In this document: piece after piece, positions 16,051 to 24,472 of the stretch
Layout: each line of letters begins with the position of its first letter
Position numbering within the stretch: position 1 is the first letter of the stretch
Assembly (NCBI GenBank): GCA_964520785.1
Contig: CAZFQG010000074.1
Coordinates: forward strand, 1-27,915
DNA: 27,915 nt
Source: CAZFQG01 sp964520785
GTDB taxonomy: Bacteria; Planctomycetota; Planctomycetia; Pirellulales; Thermoguttaceae
Reading direction: 5' to 3'
Program-made: the position numbers and the translations under genes
The notes under the pieces: model-generated
Told to the model about the DNA's origin: nothing
Databases searched by the model: none
Seen by the model: the letters and a program-made list of their open reading frames with translations, nothing else

Positions 16051-17007
16051 TTATTCGGTTGTCGATTTCGGGTTACGAATCGCGAGCGCTTCGCGGTAGG
16101 CGATGATCTTGCCGACTAATCGGGCGGCAAGGAATTCCGTGGCCACCTGGTTGCCGCCGAGCGGGAGTGTCTCGACGACGTCGGCTCCCACGACGTTCTT
16201 GTTGGCGATGACCGCGCGGATTATCGCCAGGACGTCCGGATATCTCAACCCACCGGGTTCCGGCGTTCCGACCCCGGGCGCGACGGCCGGATCGAACCCG
16301 TCCATGTCGATCGTGATATAGACGTTGTGCCGGAGGCGGAAGAGGATGGTCTCGATCGTTCTTTCCCGGGCGCGCGCCACCATGCAAGGGCGAATGATTT
16401 TCGCGATCCGCTCGGGGCACTCGTCGGCCTCTTCCTTGGAAAAGCTGCGGATTCCGACCTGGACGAGCGAATCGGTGTGCTCCAAAACGCGGCGCATGAC
16501 CGAGGCGTGGGAATAGGTCCCGCCGGTGAACGACTGCCGGAGGTCGGCGTGGGCGTCGAACTGAAGTACGCTCAGGGGGCCGTGCCGGTCGACCGCGGCT
16601 TGCACGGCCCCAAGCGTAATACCGTGCTCGCCACCAAGGAAGACCGGGAACGCGTCCTTGGCGAACCATCGCTCGGCACGCAGCCGGACGCCGGACGCCG
16701 TCTCTTCCGGCGTCGCGGCCGGCAAAACCGGTTCATCCGTCGCGATTCCGGCGCGGAAGTACTCCGCGCGTGTCTCTTCGTCGAAGGACTCCATCTGGCA
16801 GGAGACGTCGATAATCGCCTGGGGGCCGCCGGCGGTGCCTTTCAGGAAGCAGACCGTCCCCTCGTATGGAACCGGAACGACGACGTATCGCGCCCTTTCC
16901 GGATTCGTGTGCTCCGGCGGTAGCCCGAGAAACTTGTCGGGAGTGTAGTCTTGCAAAGGCTTGAACTGGAAAATGGATGTCTTTGTTGGCAGGCCGGCCG
17001 CAGTCAC
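16051..17007 (-). CDS. speB: Agmatinase-family ureohydrolase (SpeB or aminopropylagmatine ureohydrolase)
   Basis: A binuclear manganese ureohydrolase that releases urea from a guanidino compound. Metal ligands are visible in G-G-E-H-G (His128), F-D-A-H-A-D (Asp151, His153, Asp155) and I-D-M-D-G-F-D-P (Asp234, Asp236). The GTG at 17007 overlaps the nspC stop as GTGA and gives 318 residues. The upstream in-frame extension to 17085 lies inside nspC and is unlike the family. Third in the operon, it may convert agmatine to putrescine before the dehydrogenase step. Or it may act last on aminopropylagmatine to yield spermidine, as shown for homologues in the carboxyaminopropylagmatine pathway. Sequence alone does not choose between these. 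Confidence 0.93.
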   Translation of the reverse strand: MTAAGLPTKTSIFQFKPLQDYTPDKFLGLPPEHTNPERARYVVVPVPYEGTVCFLKGTAGGPQAIIDVSCQMESFDEETRAEYFRAGIATDEPVLPAATPEETASGVRLRAERWFAKDAFPVFLGGEHGITLGAVQAAVDRHGPLSVLQFDAHADLRQSFTGGTYSHASVMRRVLEHTDSLVQVGIRSFSKEEADECPERIAKIIRPCMVARARERTIETILFRLRHNVYITIDMDGFDPAVAPGVGTPEPGGLRYPDVLAIIRAVIANKNVVGADVVETLPLGGNQVATEFLAARLVGKIIAYREALAIRNPKSTTE

Positions 17008-18236
17008 GAGAGGCGGTGCTTGTAGTCCGCGTAATTGAACCGGCGGAGAATGCGGACGTCTCCATCGGGGACCTCGGAATCGCACGTGACGATGCTCGGC
17101 GGCTGAATGCCGTTGAACATCGTGTTCTTGACGATGGTATACTGGGCCATGTCGGAAAGCACGAGCCGGTCCCCCACCCGCAAGGCATGGTCCACGCCGT
17201 ATTCCCCGATGACGTCGCCGGAAAGGCAGGTCTTTCCGCCCAGGATGTACTTGTTCGAAAACTCGTCGAGCGGGACGTCGGCGGGGGTCTCGTAGATGAT
17301 TTCCGCGCCAACCATCTCCGGCGTATAGGGCATTTCGAGGATATCCGGCATATGCGCCGAAGCGGAGGTATCGACGATCGCGATGTTGCTGGAGTGGGGA
17401 TTCTCGATGATATCCAGGACGGTCGTCACCATGAAACCGGTATTGAGGACGTGGGCTTCCCCCGGTTCCAGATAGACCTCAAGGCCGGTGCGCGATCGGA
17501 AATCGTTGATGATGTCGCACAGCATGTCGACGTCGTATCCCTCGCGCGTGACGTGGTGGCCGCCGCCGAAGTTGATCCACTCCAGTCCGTGAAAATACTC
17601 CCCAAAGAGCTTCTCCACGTGCTTGAGCGTCCGGTGCAGAACACCGGGGCCCTGCTGGCACATCGTGTGAAAATGCAACCCGCTGATCCCGTCGAGGGTA
17701 TGGCCGTTGAAATGGGACCGGCGGATGCCGAATCGCGAGACGTTGGTACAGGGGTTGTAGATTTCCGTCCGGACCTCGGAATACTCGGGGTTGACCCGCA
17801 ACCCCAACTGGATGTTCCGGCCCGACTTTTCGACGATCGAGTGGAACCGTTGCCATTGGTTGAAGGAGTTGAAGACGATGTGGTCCGCGAGGTTGGAAAG
17901 CTCTTCTACGTCCTGTTGGTTGAAAGCCGGTGAATAAGCGTGGATTTCACCGCCGGCGAACTCCTCGACGCCCAGTCGTGCCTCGTAAACGCTCGAAGCG
18001 GTGATGCCGTGAAGCGTACCAATCATGTCGTCGAATACGCCCCAAGATGCGAATCCCTTCAGTGCCAGAAGGAACTTCGCGCCGGTCCGATTTTGAATCT
18101 CGGCGAGCAGCCGCATGTTTTTGCGCAACCGCGCACGGTCAATAACGAAACTCGGCGTCGGAATATCCAACGAGGCATAATCGAACGTCGTTTCCAATCG
18201 AGGTTTCCTTTCAGTCGAGATTAACGAAGTGGCCAT
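17004..18236 (-). CDS. nspC: Carboxynorspermidine/carboxyspermidine decarboxylase NspC
   Basis: A PLP enzyme of the alanine-racemase-fold decarboxylase group that decarboxylates carboxynorspermidine, carboxyspermidine or carboxyaminopropylagmatine. The PLP lysine is Lys60 in L-L-A-L-K-G-F. Other landmarks are H-T-M-C-Q-Q, the glycine loop G-G-G-H-H-V-T, E-P-G-E-A and G-K-T-C-L-S-G-D-V-I-G-E-Y near the C-terminus, which carries the catalytic Cys. At 410 residues it is slightly longer than usual, with about 20 extra N-terminal residues. GAGGGTGA precedes the ATG at 18236. It follows the dehydrogenase gene by nine bases and overlaps the ureohydrolase gene by four. Confidence 0.95.
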   Translation of the reverse strand: MATSLISTERKPRLETTFDYASLDIPTPSFVIDRARLRKNMRLLAEIQNRTGAKFLLALKGFASWGVFDDMIGTLHGITASSVYEARLGVEEFAGGEIHAYSPAFNQQDVEELSNLADHIVFNSFNQWQRFHSIVEKSGRNIQLGLRVNPEYSEVRTEIYNPCTNVSRFGIRRSHFNGHTLDGISGLHFHTMCQQGPGVLHRTLKHVEKLFGEYFHGLEWINFGGGHHVTREGYDVDMLCDIINDFRSRTGLEVYLEPGEAHVLNTGFMVTTVLDIIENPHSSNIAIVDTSASAHMPDILEMPYTPEMVGAEIIYETPADVPLDEFSNKYILGGKTCLSGDVIGEYGVDHALRVGDRLVLSDMAQYTIVKNTMFNGIQPPSIVTCDSEVPDGDVRILRRFNYADYKHRLS

Positions 18237-18245
18237 GTTTCACCC

Positions 18246-19445
18246 TCATTGCGCAAAAAGGTCGTCGTCGGGGAAGGTCTCCACCCAAGGGAGTCCCCAC
18301 TCATTGAGAACGGCCATGAACGGATCGGGGTCGAATTGCTCCATATTGAACACGCCTCGGCCTCTCCAGGCCCCGGTGAGAAGCATCTTCGCGCCGATGG
18401 CCGCCGGCACGCCGGTCGTGTAACTGACCGCCTGCGCGCCCGTTTCGCGGAAACACTCCTCGTGATCGCTCGCGTTGTAGACGTAATAATTCCGCGCCGC
18501 GCCGTCTTTCTTACCGCGGACCCATATCCCGATGCACGTCTTGCCCCTCGTGCGCGGACCGAGAGACGCGGGGTCGGGAAGGAGCGCCTTGAGAAACTGC
18601 AGCGGGACGATTTTCCGGCCCTCGAACACGACCGGGTCGATCCGCGTCATCCCTACGTTTTCCAGCACCCGAAGATGAGTCAGGTACGACTCCGAAAAGG
18701 TCATCCAAAACCGCATCCGCTTCACCTCGGGAAAATGCCTCGTCAGCGACTCCATCTCCTCGTGGTACAAGAGGTATATGTCCTTCGGACCAATCCCCTC
18801 GGGAAAGTCGAACGTCCGCTTGATTTCCATCGGACGGGTCTCCAACGGCCGGCCGTTTTCGAAGTAGCGGCCGTTCGCCGAGACCTCGCGGATGTTGATC
18901 TCCGGATTGAAGTTCGTCGCGAATGGATAGCCGTGGTCGCCCGCGTTGCAATCGAGAATATCGACCGTTTCCAGCGAGTCGAAGTGGTGCTTCTTGGCAT
19001 ACGAGGTGAAAACGTTCGTCACGCCGGGGTCGAACCCGCTGCCCAACAGGGCCATGAGGCCGGCTTCGGCGAAACGGTCGTGGTACCTCCACTGGGGGCC
19101 GTACTCGAACTTGGCGAGGTCCGGGTGCTCGTAGTTCGCCGTATCGAGATAATGGACGCCGGTTTCCAGGCAGGCGTCCATGATCGTAAGGTCCTGATAG
19201 GGGAGAGCGACGTGAACGACCAGCTCGGGGCGGACGTCCCGGATCAGACAGACGAGTTCCGTGACGGAATCGGCATCGACCTGCGCGGTTCCGATTTCCC
19301 GCGGGCACAATGCGGCAATGGCATCGCATTTGGACTTCGTCCGCGAGGCGAGCGTGATGTGGCCGAATACCTCGGGGTGCTGCGCACACTTGTGCGCGAC
19401 CACCCTGCCGACCCCTCCAGCGCCGATAATCAGAACTCGATGCAT
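18246..19445 (-). CDS. Carboxynorspermidine synthase (saccharopine dehydrogenase-like)
   Basis: A 399-residue NAD(P)H-dependent dehydrogenase of the LYS9/saccharopine reductase group. It condenses aspartate beta-semialdehyde with an amine (diaminopropane, putrescine or agmatine) by reductive amination. The Rossmann motif G-A-G-G-V-G is at residues 8-13. A-S-R-T-K-S-K-C follows the second strand, and L-G-S-G-F-D-P-G-V-T-N-V-F is typical of the carboxynorspermidine synthase branch, as is the D-C-N-A-G-D-H segment. It begins the operon that continues with nspC. The leader between 19446 and 19610 has a weak promoter and a three-way-junction RNA. The amine substrate decides the pathway and cannot be read from the sequence. 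Confidence 0.92.
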   Translation of the reverse strand: MHRVLIIGAGGVGRVVAHKCAQHPEVFGHITLASRTKSKCDAIAALCPREIGTAQVDADSVTELVCLIRDVRPELVVHVALPYQDLTIMDACLETGVHYLDTANYEHPDLAKFEYGPQWRYHDRFAEAGLMALLGSGFDPGVTNVFTSYAKKHHFDSLETVDILDCNAGDHGYPFATNFNPEINIREVSANGRYFENGRPLETRPMEIKRTFDFPEGIGPKDIYLLYHEEMESLTRHFPEVKRMRFWMTFSESYLTHLRVLENVGMTRIDPVVFEGRKIVPLQFLKALLPDPASLGPRTRGKTCIGIWVRGKKDGAARNYYVYNASDHEECFRETGAQAVSYTTGVPAAIGAKMLLTGAWRGRGVFNMEQFDPDPFMAVLNEWGLPWVETFPDDDLFAQ

Positions 19446-19488
19446 CCTGTTCCAAACTCCTGCCCCCTACCGGTGGCAAGTACGAAAG

Positions 19489-19572
19489 GAATCGGATGCT
19501 ACTGCCTCACACTCAGCCGTACCGGCCATTCAGTAGGAGAGCCGCGCAGGCAACTCCGCAGTCATCCGATTC
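19489..19572 (-). promoter_or_regulatory. Candidate three-way-junction leader RNA (riboswitch-like)
   Basis: On the minus strand the outer arms GAATCGGATG and CATCCGATTC are perfectly complementary (10 bp). ACTGC with GCAGT continues the stem for 5 bp past a two-base AG bulge. Inside are two hairpins: GGAG-TT-GCC with GGC-T-CTCC, closed by a 5-nt loop, and GCCG with CGGC around GTA. The element ends 43 bases before the start of the polyamine operon. It has no T-tract. It does not match the riboswitch classes I can recall. A small inverted-repeat mobile element is the main alternative. Confidence 0.55.
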
Positions 19573-19580
19573 AACAAAGG

Positions 19581-19609
19581 AAAATGCCGCAAGACGCGAA
19601 GGCGAACAA
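19581..19609 (-). promoter_or_regulatory. Weak candidate promoter of the polyamine operon
   Basis: On the minus strand TTGTTC (19609-19604) and CATTTT (19586-19581) are separated by 17 bases. The match to consensus is poor, but a start eight or nine bases later would begin exactly at the first arm of the structured leader at 19572. Confidence 0.28.
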
Positions 19610-19894
19610 TTTGGTCGCGTCCGCGCCGTGGAAAACCGCTCCTGTTGACGATAGTACATGGTCAAGTGGCTTACGACGCCGGTCCGTTACCGCCAAAAAA
19701 CCTTGCCGACACCGCGTCGGACGGACGAACCGCTGGGTAATCTCGTGAGGCGCTCCCAAAACGTGAACCCCCCGCAATTTCGCAAGTATCTCAATTCTAC
19801 GCGCGTTGTCAATCGGGGTGGGGGGGTAAGGTGGGAAAATGCCGCTGCAAAAACGCGGCCGTGACTTGCTGTCCCGCCGAAGCTATAGTGCAAG

Positions 19895-19916
19895 AAAAAA
19901 TCGGCAAGGCGGCCGA
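19895..19916 (-). terminator. Intrinsic terminator of the DUF6807 gene
   Basis: On the minus strand TCGGC and GCCGA form a 5-bp stem around a six-base loop, directly followed by six Ts. The hairpin begins seven bases after the stop codon of the upstream gene, the classical place. Confidence 0.65.
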
Positions 19917-19922
19917 ATACTC

Positions 19923-21170
19923 TTAGCCGGGGTCCTTTTCGACCGCGCCGGCACGCGATTTGAGATATCCTTCGTAGATTTCCTCGATCCGGTCCAACGG
20001 CGCCGCTCCCTTGTGGATCCACACCCGGTAGTCGAGCCGGAGAGGTTCTTCCTTCGTGAAGGTCGTGGGCTCCGGACCGGGGTACCCTACGCATAGAACG
20101 CCGTAGTGCCTCGTCAACCAGGTCGGGGGATATGCCGGATGCTCCTTCGGGATCAAGATGGCGGCGCCGCTGGGACCGGAGGCTCCCTCGAAATCGGCCG
20201 TGAAATCCGCCCAAGGGAGCTTCGCCTCCATCAGGTCCTCCGTGGTCTTTCCCGAAGGAACCGTGATGACCGTGTTCTTCCGCTTCGCGAACCGCATGGT
20301 CATCCCGCCATAGCTCTTTCCCTCGGCGCCCCAAAGCGTGATCGGATATTCCAGAGGAATGCAGGTAATAGCGATATCGAGGGAGCGACTCTCCGGCCGT
20401 GAAAGGAATGAACGGACCCATACCCGCTCCGTGACGACCTGCTTCTCGCCGATAAACCATCCGTTTTCGAAGGCCAGAATGGCGGCAACCGGCCCCGTCT
20501 CGCGGACGAGCCATCGCACGAACCGCTGCCGCAGATTCACTCCCACCCACAGATCATACTCCTTTTCGCCGATCCGGACGTGCGGCCAGGTCCAGAAAAT
20601 TCCGTGATGGTGGTAGTGATCGGCCGGGAAGTCGTCGGTCAGAATCTCTCCCTCCATACCCCAAATCGGGTGTAGATAGCAAGCGCGGGTCCGGCGGCCG
20701 TCCGACTCGGGAACGCGGTCACAGAGAATAGTCCCGTGATTGAACGCGTAGACGGGCTTGCCGTCCTCAAAAAGCGTCAACGTCTTTTCGTTTGTTTCTT
20801 CAAATGAAAACGGCGAGGTTCCGTCGCAAGGTTCTTGCCACCGCAGTAGATACACCGCCGTTTCTTGATTCGTCCGGCTTGGGGGGAGAGCCGCAAGAAG
20901 AACCCGCCTTCGCGGGTCCGGAAGGCCCCGCGAATCGATCGCCGGAACGATCTGTCCGCCAATAGCGGTGTCCGGACAATCGCGATTGACCAGGACGGGT
21001 ACACTCCCCGCTGGTTGAAGGATGGCGTCCGGCAGCTCCACCGCAACCAATAGAGGGTGGCCCATGACGGAGACAGTCAGAACCGGCTCTTCCCCACTCG
21101 ACGCTCTTATCTGAAAGGCGAATAAACAAACAAGATAAAAACACAAATATTTTTTTTCAGAAAAAACCAT
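19923..21170 (-). CDS. Secreted DUF6807 (PmoA-type) protein
   Basis: A 415-residue exported protein. The signal peptide spans roughly residues 1-27 and ends in R-A-S-S-G. The body matches a family first named methane oxygenase PmoA and now DUF6807. Landmarks are F-N-H-G, the stretch C-Y-L-H-P-I-W-G-M-E-G-E with L-T-D-D-F-P-A-D-H-Y-H-H-H-G-I-F-W-T-W and a C-terminal Y-P-G-P-E-P. The His-rich part could bind a metal or a sugar. Methane oxidation should not be inferred from the old name, since relatives are frequent in glycan-degrading planctomycetes. The ATG at 21170 is chosen over GTG at 21179 because GGAAG stands eight bases before it. Confidence 0.85.
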   Translation of the reverse strand: MVFSEKKYLCFYLVCLFAFQIRASSGEEPVLTVSVMGHPLLVAVELPDAILQPAGSVPVLVNRDCPDTAIGGQIVPAIDSRGLPDPRRRVLLAALPPSRTNQETAVYLLRWQEPCDGTSPFSFEETNEKTLTLFEDGKPVYAFNHGTILCDRVPESDGRRTRACYLHPIWGMEGEILTDDFPADHYHHHGIFWTWPHVRIGEKEYDLWVGVNLRQRFVRWLVRETGPVAAILAFENGWFIGEKQVVTERVWVRSFLSRPESRSLDIAITCIPLEYPITLWGAEGKSYGGMTMRFAKRKNTVITVPSGKTTEDLMEAKLPWADFTADFEGASGPSGAAILIPKEHPAYPPTWLTRHYGVLCVGYPGPEPTTFTKEEPLRLDYRVWIHKGAAPLDRIEEIYEGYLKSRAGAVEKDPG

Positions 21171-21171
21171 A

Positions 21172-21468
21172 TCAGCCACTTCCGCCGTTGTCTGCTATTG
21201 CGCACTCTTCCGGGTCGGCTCCGAAGAGGCACCCGCTTGGAGATAGACCGCCACGACCCTCCGGCATTTCTTTCCCATTCCAGCTAAACGGATGATTATA
21301 AGAGGTCCGGTGCGTCTCGGGAAGCACCGCCGACTCTGCGGCCATCGGCGATACTTTCGGATCGGTCAGGCCTCGATGGGATGGGCCATGGAGAATCGAG
21401 CGGGCCGTTTCGTCGCGATAGAAACCGTTTCCGGAGAAACATGCGGCGTATAATTGCTTACGACCCAA
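21172..21468 (-). CDS. Doubtful small ORF ending one base before the DUF6807 start
   Basis: An open frame of 98 residues from a TTG at 21468 whose TGA ends one base before the ATG of the DUF6807 gene, an arrangement typical of coupled genes. I recognise no motif. The C-terminal part (P-S-G-C-L-F-G-A-D-P-E-E-C) has a paired-Cys look. No ribosome site precedes the TTG, and the frame continues unbroken past it to 21522, inside the opposing GNAT gene. It also underlies a TATAAT on the plus strand. It may be the degraded end of a longer gene or only chance. Confidence 0.22.
   Translation of the reverse strand: MGRKQLYAACFSGNGFYRDETARSILHGPSHRGLTDPKVSPMAAESAVLPETHRTSYNHPFSWNGKEMPEGRGGLSPSGCLFGADPEECAIADNGGSG
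21449..21454 (+). promoter_or_regulatory. Possible -10 box (TATAAT) for the GNAT gene
   Basis: A perfect TATAAT lies 39 bases upstream of the ATG at 21494. No good -35 stands at 16-18 bases. Confidence 0.35.
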
Positions 21469-21493
21469 TTTGAACGACGGAATACCGGATCGG

Positions 21494-22060
21494 ATGTCTC
21501 TACGGCGGAAACGAAAAAACAAGACCCCCCTTGGGCCGGGTGCCCAGTTGAAGCAGGCGCGCGAAAGCGTCGCGATGGGGAAACTGATGACCGAACTGGA
21601 GAACCAGGGTTTGGTTACCGGGGATGGCTTCGTCTGGGGAGACCCGGAGGGAACCGCCCTGGTGGAGCTGGTCCCGGAGCGTTCACACGTCGTTTTGAAG
21701 AAGATTTGGGCGACGGAGTGCCGTCAGGGGCACGGATCGCGGTTGCTGGCGCGCGTGTGTGGCGCCGCCGACGCGGCGGAAATGAAACTCCGCCTGGAAA
21801 CCCGCCCTTTTCGGCTCTCGCTCTGGGCCGCCTGGAAGAAGCGAGGGGACCCGCCGAAGGAAAAGACGAAACGGACCGTAGCGGAGTGGCTGTGTCGGTT
21901 TCGCTACCTTCCCACGCCGGCCGGAAACCGTCGCGGAGCATTGGGGAAGAAAGAACTGCGTGCCTGGTACGAGCGATTCGGTTTCGTTCAAGCGGGACGC
22001 ACGAACATCATGGTTCGCCAGCCGCGAACCAAGCCGCCGGAGGGTGGAATCATGGATTAA
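21494..22060 (+). CDS. GNAT-family N-acetyltransferase-like protein
   Basis: A 188-residue protein with a basic N-terminus (R-R-K-R-K-N-K). Residues 60-175 carry a GNAT-like core: the acetyl-CoA pyrophosphate-binding turn Q-G-H-G-S-R-L-L near residue 84, a following helix and strand with M-K-L-R-L-E-T, and the C-terminal L-R-A-W-Y-E-R-F-G-F-V that closes the fold. An insertion of about 50 residues (T-R-P-F ... R-G-A-L-G-K-K) separates these parts. The ATG at 21494 is preferred over TTG at 21470. No partner gene points to a substrate. It is 264 bases upstream of glgX on the same strand, too far to claim an operon. Confidence 0.7.
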   Translation: MSLRRKRKNKTPLGPGAQLKQARESVAMGKLMTELENQGLVTGDGFVWGDPEGTALVELVPERSHVVLKKIWATECRQGHGSRLLARVCGAADAAEMKLRLETRPFRLSLWAAWKKRGDPPKEKTKRTVAEWLCRFRYLPTPAGNRRGALGKKELRAWYERFGFVQAGRTNIMVRQPRTKPPEGGIMD

Positions 22061-22324
22061 CTGGGTGAACTGCCGAAAGATTGACGCCATTGCCGCTTGG
22101 AACGAAAAATGCCGCGACGTTGGACTATCAAGTCTGACCTTCCGAAATCCTGATAGAGGCTCTTCCTTTTAACCGGTGAATTGCCTAAGAGCTTCAGCTT
22201 CTTGTCAGATTTACATTTCATCGTCCGACGAACAGAGCAGTTTATGACGGCCGGTCTTACCCACCGAAGCGATTGGTATCTGGGAACCTTCACCGATTTG
22301 ACGGGCGTAGCCTCACGGGAAGAC

Positions 22325-24412
22325 ATGATTCACCGCCCCCCCGCATTGAAATTCACGCATCCGTTGCCTTACGGAGCGATTTTGCACGACGACGGAGTGC
22401 AGTTCGTCGTATTCAGCCGTTCCGCGACGGCGATGCGCGTGCTGCTTTATGATCGGGTAGAAGACACCGAGCCTTCGGAAATCGTCGATTTCGACCCGAC
22501 TCTCAATCGTTGGGGCGACATTTGGAGCATCTTCTGTCCCGGCATGGCTCCGGGCCAATTATACCATTTTCAGGCGGACGGGCCGCACGAACCCGAGAAG
22601 GGCTATTTGTTCAAACCGGACGCGCGGCTGATCGATCCGTACGCGAAGGCGCTGGCCGGGTACTTTCAACCGGCGGAAGGGGGGATCATTCGCCCGCCCA
22701 AGTGCGTCGTGGTGGATGATGATGAATTTGATTGGCAGGGAGACCGCCACATCTGTCGTTCGCTCGCGGAGTCGGTGATCTACGAGACGCATGTCCGCGG
22801 ATTCACGCAGTCGCGTTCCAGTCACGTCGAACACCCCGGCACCTATTTGGGGATCATCGAGAAGATTCCTTACCTGGAGTCTCTTGGAGTAACGGCCATC
22901 GAACTGATGCCGGTTCACGAGTTTCCCATCCTCGATTGCCTTGGACAGAAGCCGGCTCGCCCGAATTACTGGGGCTACGACCCCATGGCGTTTTTCGCGC
23001 CCCATCGGGGCTATGCCGCCGGAACGACCGCCGGTTGCCAGGTCAACGAATTCAAACAGATGGTTCGTTCGCTTCACCAGGCGGGCATCGAGGTTATTCT
23101 CGACGTCGTATTCAACCACACCTGCGAAGGCAACCAGGACGGTCCGATCCTGAGTCTCAAGGGTCTGGAGAACCACGTCTACTACATGCTCAACGGCGAC
23201 GGAGGGACCTACCGCAATTACACCGGCTGCGGTAACACGCTCAACGGAAACCACCCGATTGTCCGCGAGATGATCTTCCATTGTCTGCGGTACTGGGTCC
23301 ACAACTATCACATCGACGGTTTCCGGTTCGATTTGGCGTCCATTCTCAGCCGCGACCGCAATGGCAATATCATTCCCAATCCACCGGTCGTCGAATCGAT
23401 CGCCGAAGATCCTCTCCTGGCCGATACGAAGATTATCGCCGAGGCGTGGGACGCGGCCGGCGCCTACCAAGTGGGGACGTTCGCCAATCTCCGGTGGGCC
23501 GAATGGAATGGACGCTACCGGGACGACGTCCGCCGGTACTGGCGCGGCGACCCGCACATGGGGCCGTGCCTGGCGACGCGTCTGGCCGGTTCGAGCGATC
23601 TGTATCAGCCGGGTGGAAGACGCCCTTACCACAGCATCAATTTCGTTACGTCGCACGACGGATTCACGCTGAACGATCTCGTCAGCTACAATCACAAGCA
23701 CAACGAGGCGAACGGCGAGGAGAACCGGGACGGCGATAACAACAACCATAGCTGCAACTACGGGGTCGAAGGCCCGACGCGCCGTAAGGCGGTTCAACAA
23801 CTCCGGCTGCGGCATATCAAGAACTTGATCGCTACGTTGCTTCTGAGTCAGGGCGTCCCCATGATGCTGATGGGGGACGAATGCCGGCGGACACAGCGAG
23901 GCAACAATAACGCCTATTGCCAAGACAACGCGGTCAGTTGGTTTGACTGGCGGATGCCGAAGAGGAATAAGGGGCTCCGCCGCTTTTGCGGCGCGCTCAT
24001 CAGATTCCGGATCAGCGAACCCACCGTCCGGCAGGAGAACTTTCTGACCGGAGAAAGCTGCCGCGACGACGCGATACCCGACGTCAGTTGGTTCAACGCG
24101 GAAGGGGGCCCGGTCGATTGGAGCAGCGGCGATTGCGGTATGTCGGTGCTCCTGGGGGCGGTTCCTCGCGCCAGTGCGGCGGAAAGGCGGAACCACCATG
24201 TTCTCGTCCTTTGTCACAGTGGTTGCGAGCCGAGAACGTTTACGATGCCGGAAATCGTCCGGAAGCTCCCTTTCCGGCTTTTCGTCGACACCGCGGCCAC
24301 TTCCCCCCAGGATGTCTATCCAGATCTGGACGGCCCCGCGATGTCCCCGACCGGACTGGTCCACGTCGCCGCCAACTCAATGGTCGTCTTCGTCGCCGAG
24401 GATTCGGCATAG
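22325..24412 (+). CDS. glgX: Glycogen debranching enzyme GlgX (isoamylase type)
   Basis: A GH13 enzyme that cleaves alpha-1,6 branches of glycogen or limit dextrin. An N-terminal CBM48 (from G-V-Q-F-V-V-F-S-R-S) precedes the TIM barrel. The four GH13 regions are D-V-V-F-N-H-T (260-266), G-F-R-F-D-L-A with nucleophile Asp336, I-I-A-E-A-W-D with acid Glu373, and T-S-H-D-G-F with His444 and Asp445. All catalytic residues are present and the length (695) is normal. ATG at 22325 is chosen because CBM48 homology starts just after it. An ATG at 22244 would add 27 unlike residues. It faces the next gene tail to tail with a 60-base gap. Confidence 0.94.
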   Translation: MIHRPPALKFTHPLPYGAILHDDGVQFVVFSRSATAMRVLLYDRVEDTEPSEIVDFDPTLNRWGDIWSIFCPGMAPGQLYHFQADGPHEPEKGYLFKPDARLIDPYAKALAGYFQPAEGGIIRPPKCVVVDDDEFDWQGDRHICRSLAESVIYETHVRGFTQSRSSHVEHPGTYLGIIEKIPYLESLGVTAIELMPVHEFPILDCLGQKPARPNYWGYDPMAFFAPHRGYAAGTTAGCQVNEFKQMVRSLHQAGIEVILDVVFNHTCEGNQDGPILSLKGLENHVYYMLNGDGGTYRNYTGCGNTLNGNHPIVREMIFHCLRYWVHNYHIDGFRFDLASILSRDRNGNIIPNPPVVESIAEDPLLADTKIIAEAWDAAGAYQVGTFANLRWAEWNGRYRDDVRRYWRGDPHMGPCLATRLAGSSDLYQPGGRRPYHSINFVTSHDGFTLNDLVSYNHKHNEANGEENRDGDNNNHSCNYGVEGPTRRKAVQQLRLRHIKNLIATLLLSQGVPMMLMGDECRRTQRGNNNAYCQDNAVSWFDWRMPKRNKGLRRFCGALIRFRISEPTVRQENFLTGESCRDDAIPDVSWFNAEGGPVDWSSGDCGMSVLLGAVPRASAAERRNHHVLVLCHSGCEPRTFTMPEIVRKLPFRLFVDTAATSPQDVYPDLDGPAMSPTGLVHVAANSMVVFVAEDSA

Positions 24413-24472
24413 AAGAACTCGGCTCGGGACTTCACCGAACCGACCCGGGGACCGCGACGAGATCCGGCCGGA

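Larger units (their letters stand above)
19446..19922. other. 477-base non-coding leader region of the polyamine operon
   Basis: No gene is supported. From right to left on the minus strand it holds the terminator of the DUF6807 gene (19895-19916), a second weak hairpin with six Ts (CCGAC/GTCGG at 19706-19720), a weak promoter at 19581-19609 and the structured element at 19489-19572. The last 43 bases before the start codon contain GGAACAGG as a possible ribosome site. Confidence 0.6.

Noticed and set aside
19706..19720. Second terminator on the minus strand (CCGAC/GTCGG then TTTTTT)
   Set aside because: The stem has five pairs and the T-tract starts five bases after it. A better terminator stands closer to the gene end, so I list it only in the gap description.
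22063..22192. Similar ten-base stretches GGTGAACTGCC and GGTGAATTGCC before glgX
   Set aside because: Two imperfect short copies without further structure are compatible with chance.
22559..24364. 601-codon minus-strand frame opposite glgX
   Set aside because: A shadow of glgX caused by its base composition; glgX has complete catalytic motifs. The same applies to long frames opposite uxaC, the CASDH gene and the oxidoreductase.
24421..24441. Hairpin TCGG/CCGA between the convergent glgX and hypothetical genes
   Set aside because: Only four solid pairs and no T-tract on either strand; not enough for a terminator.
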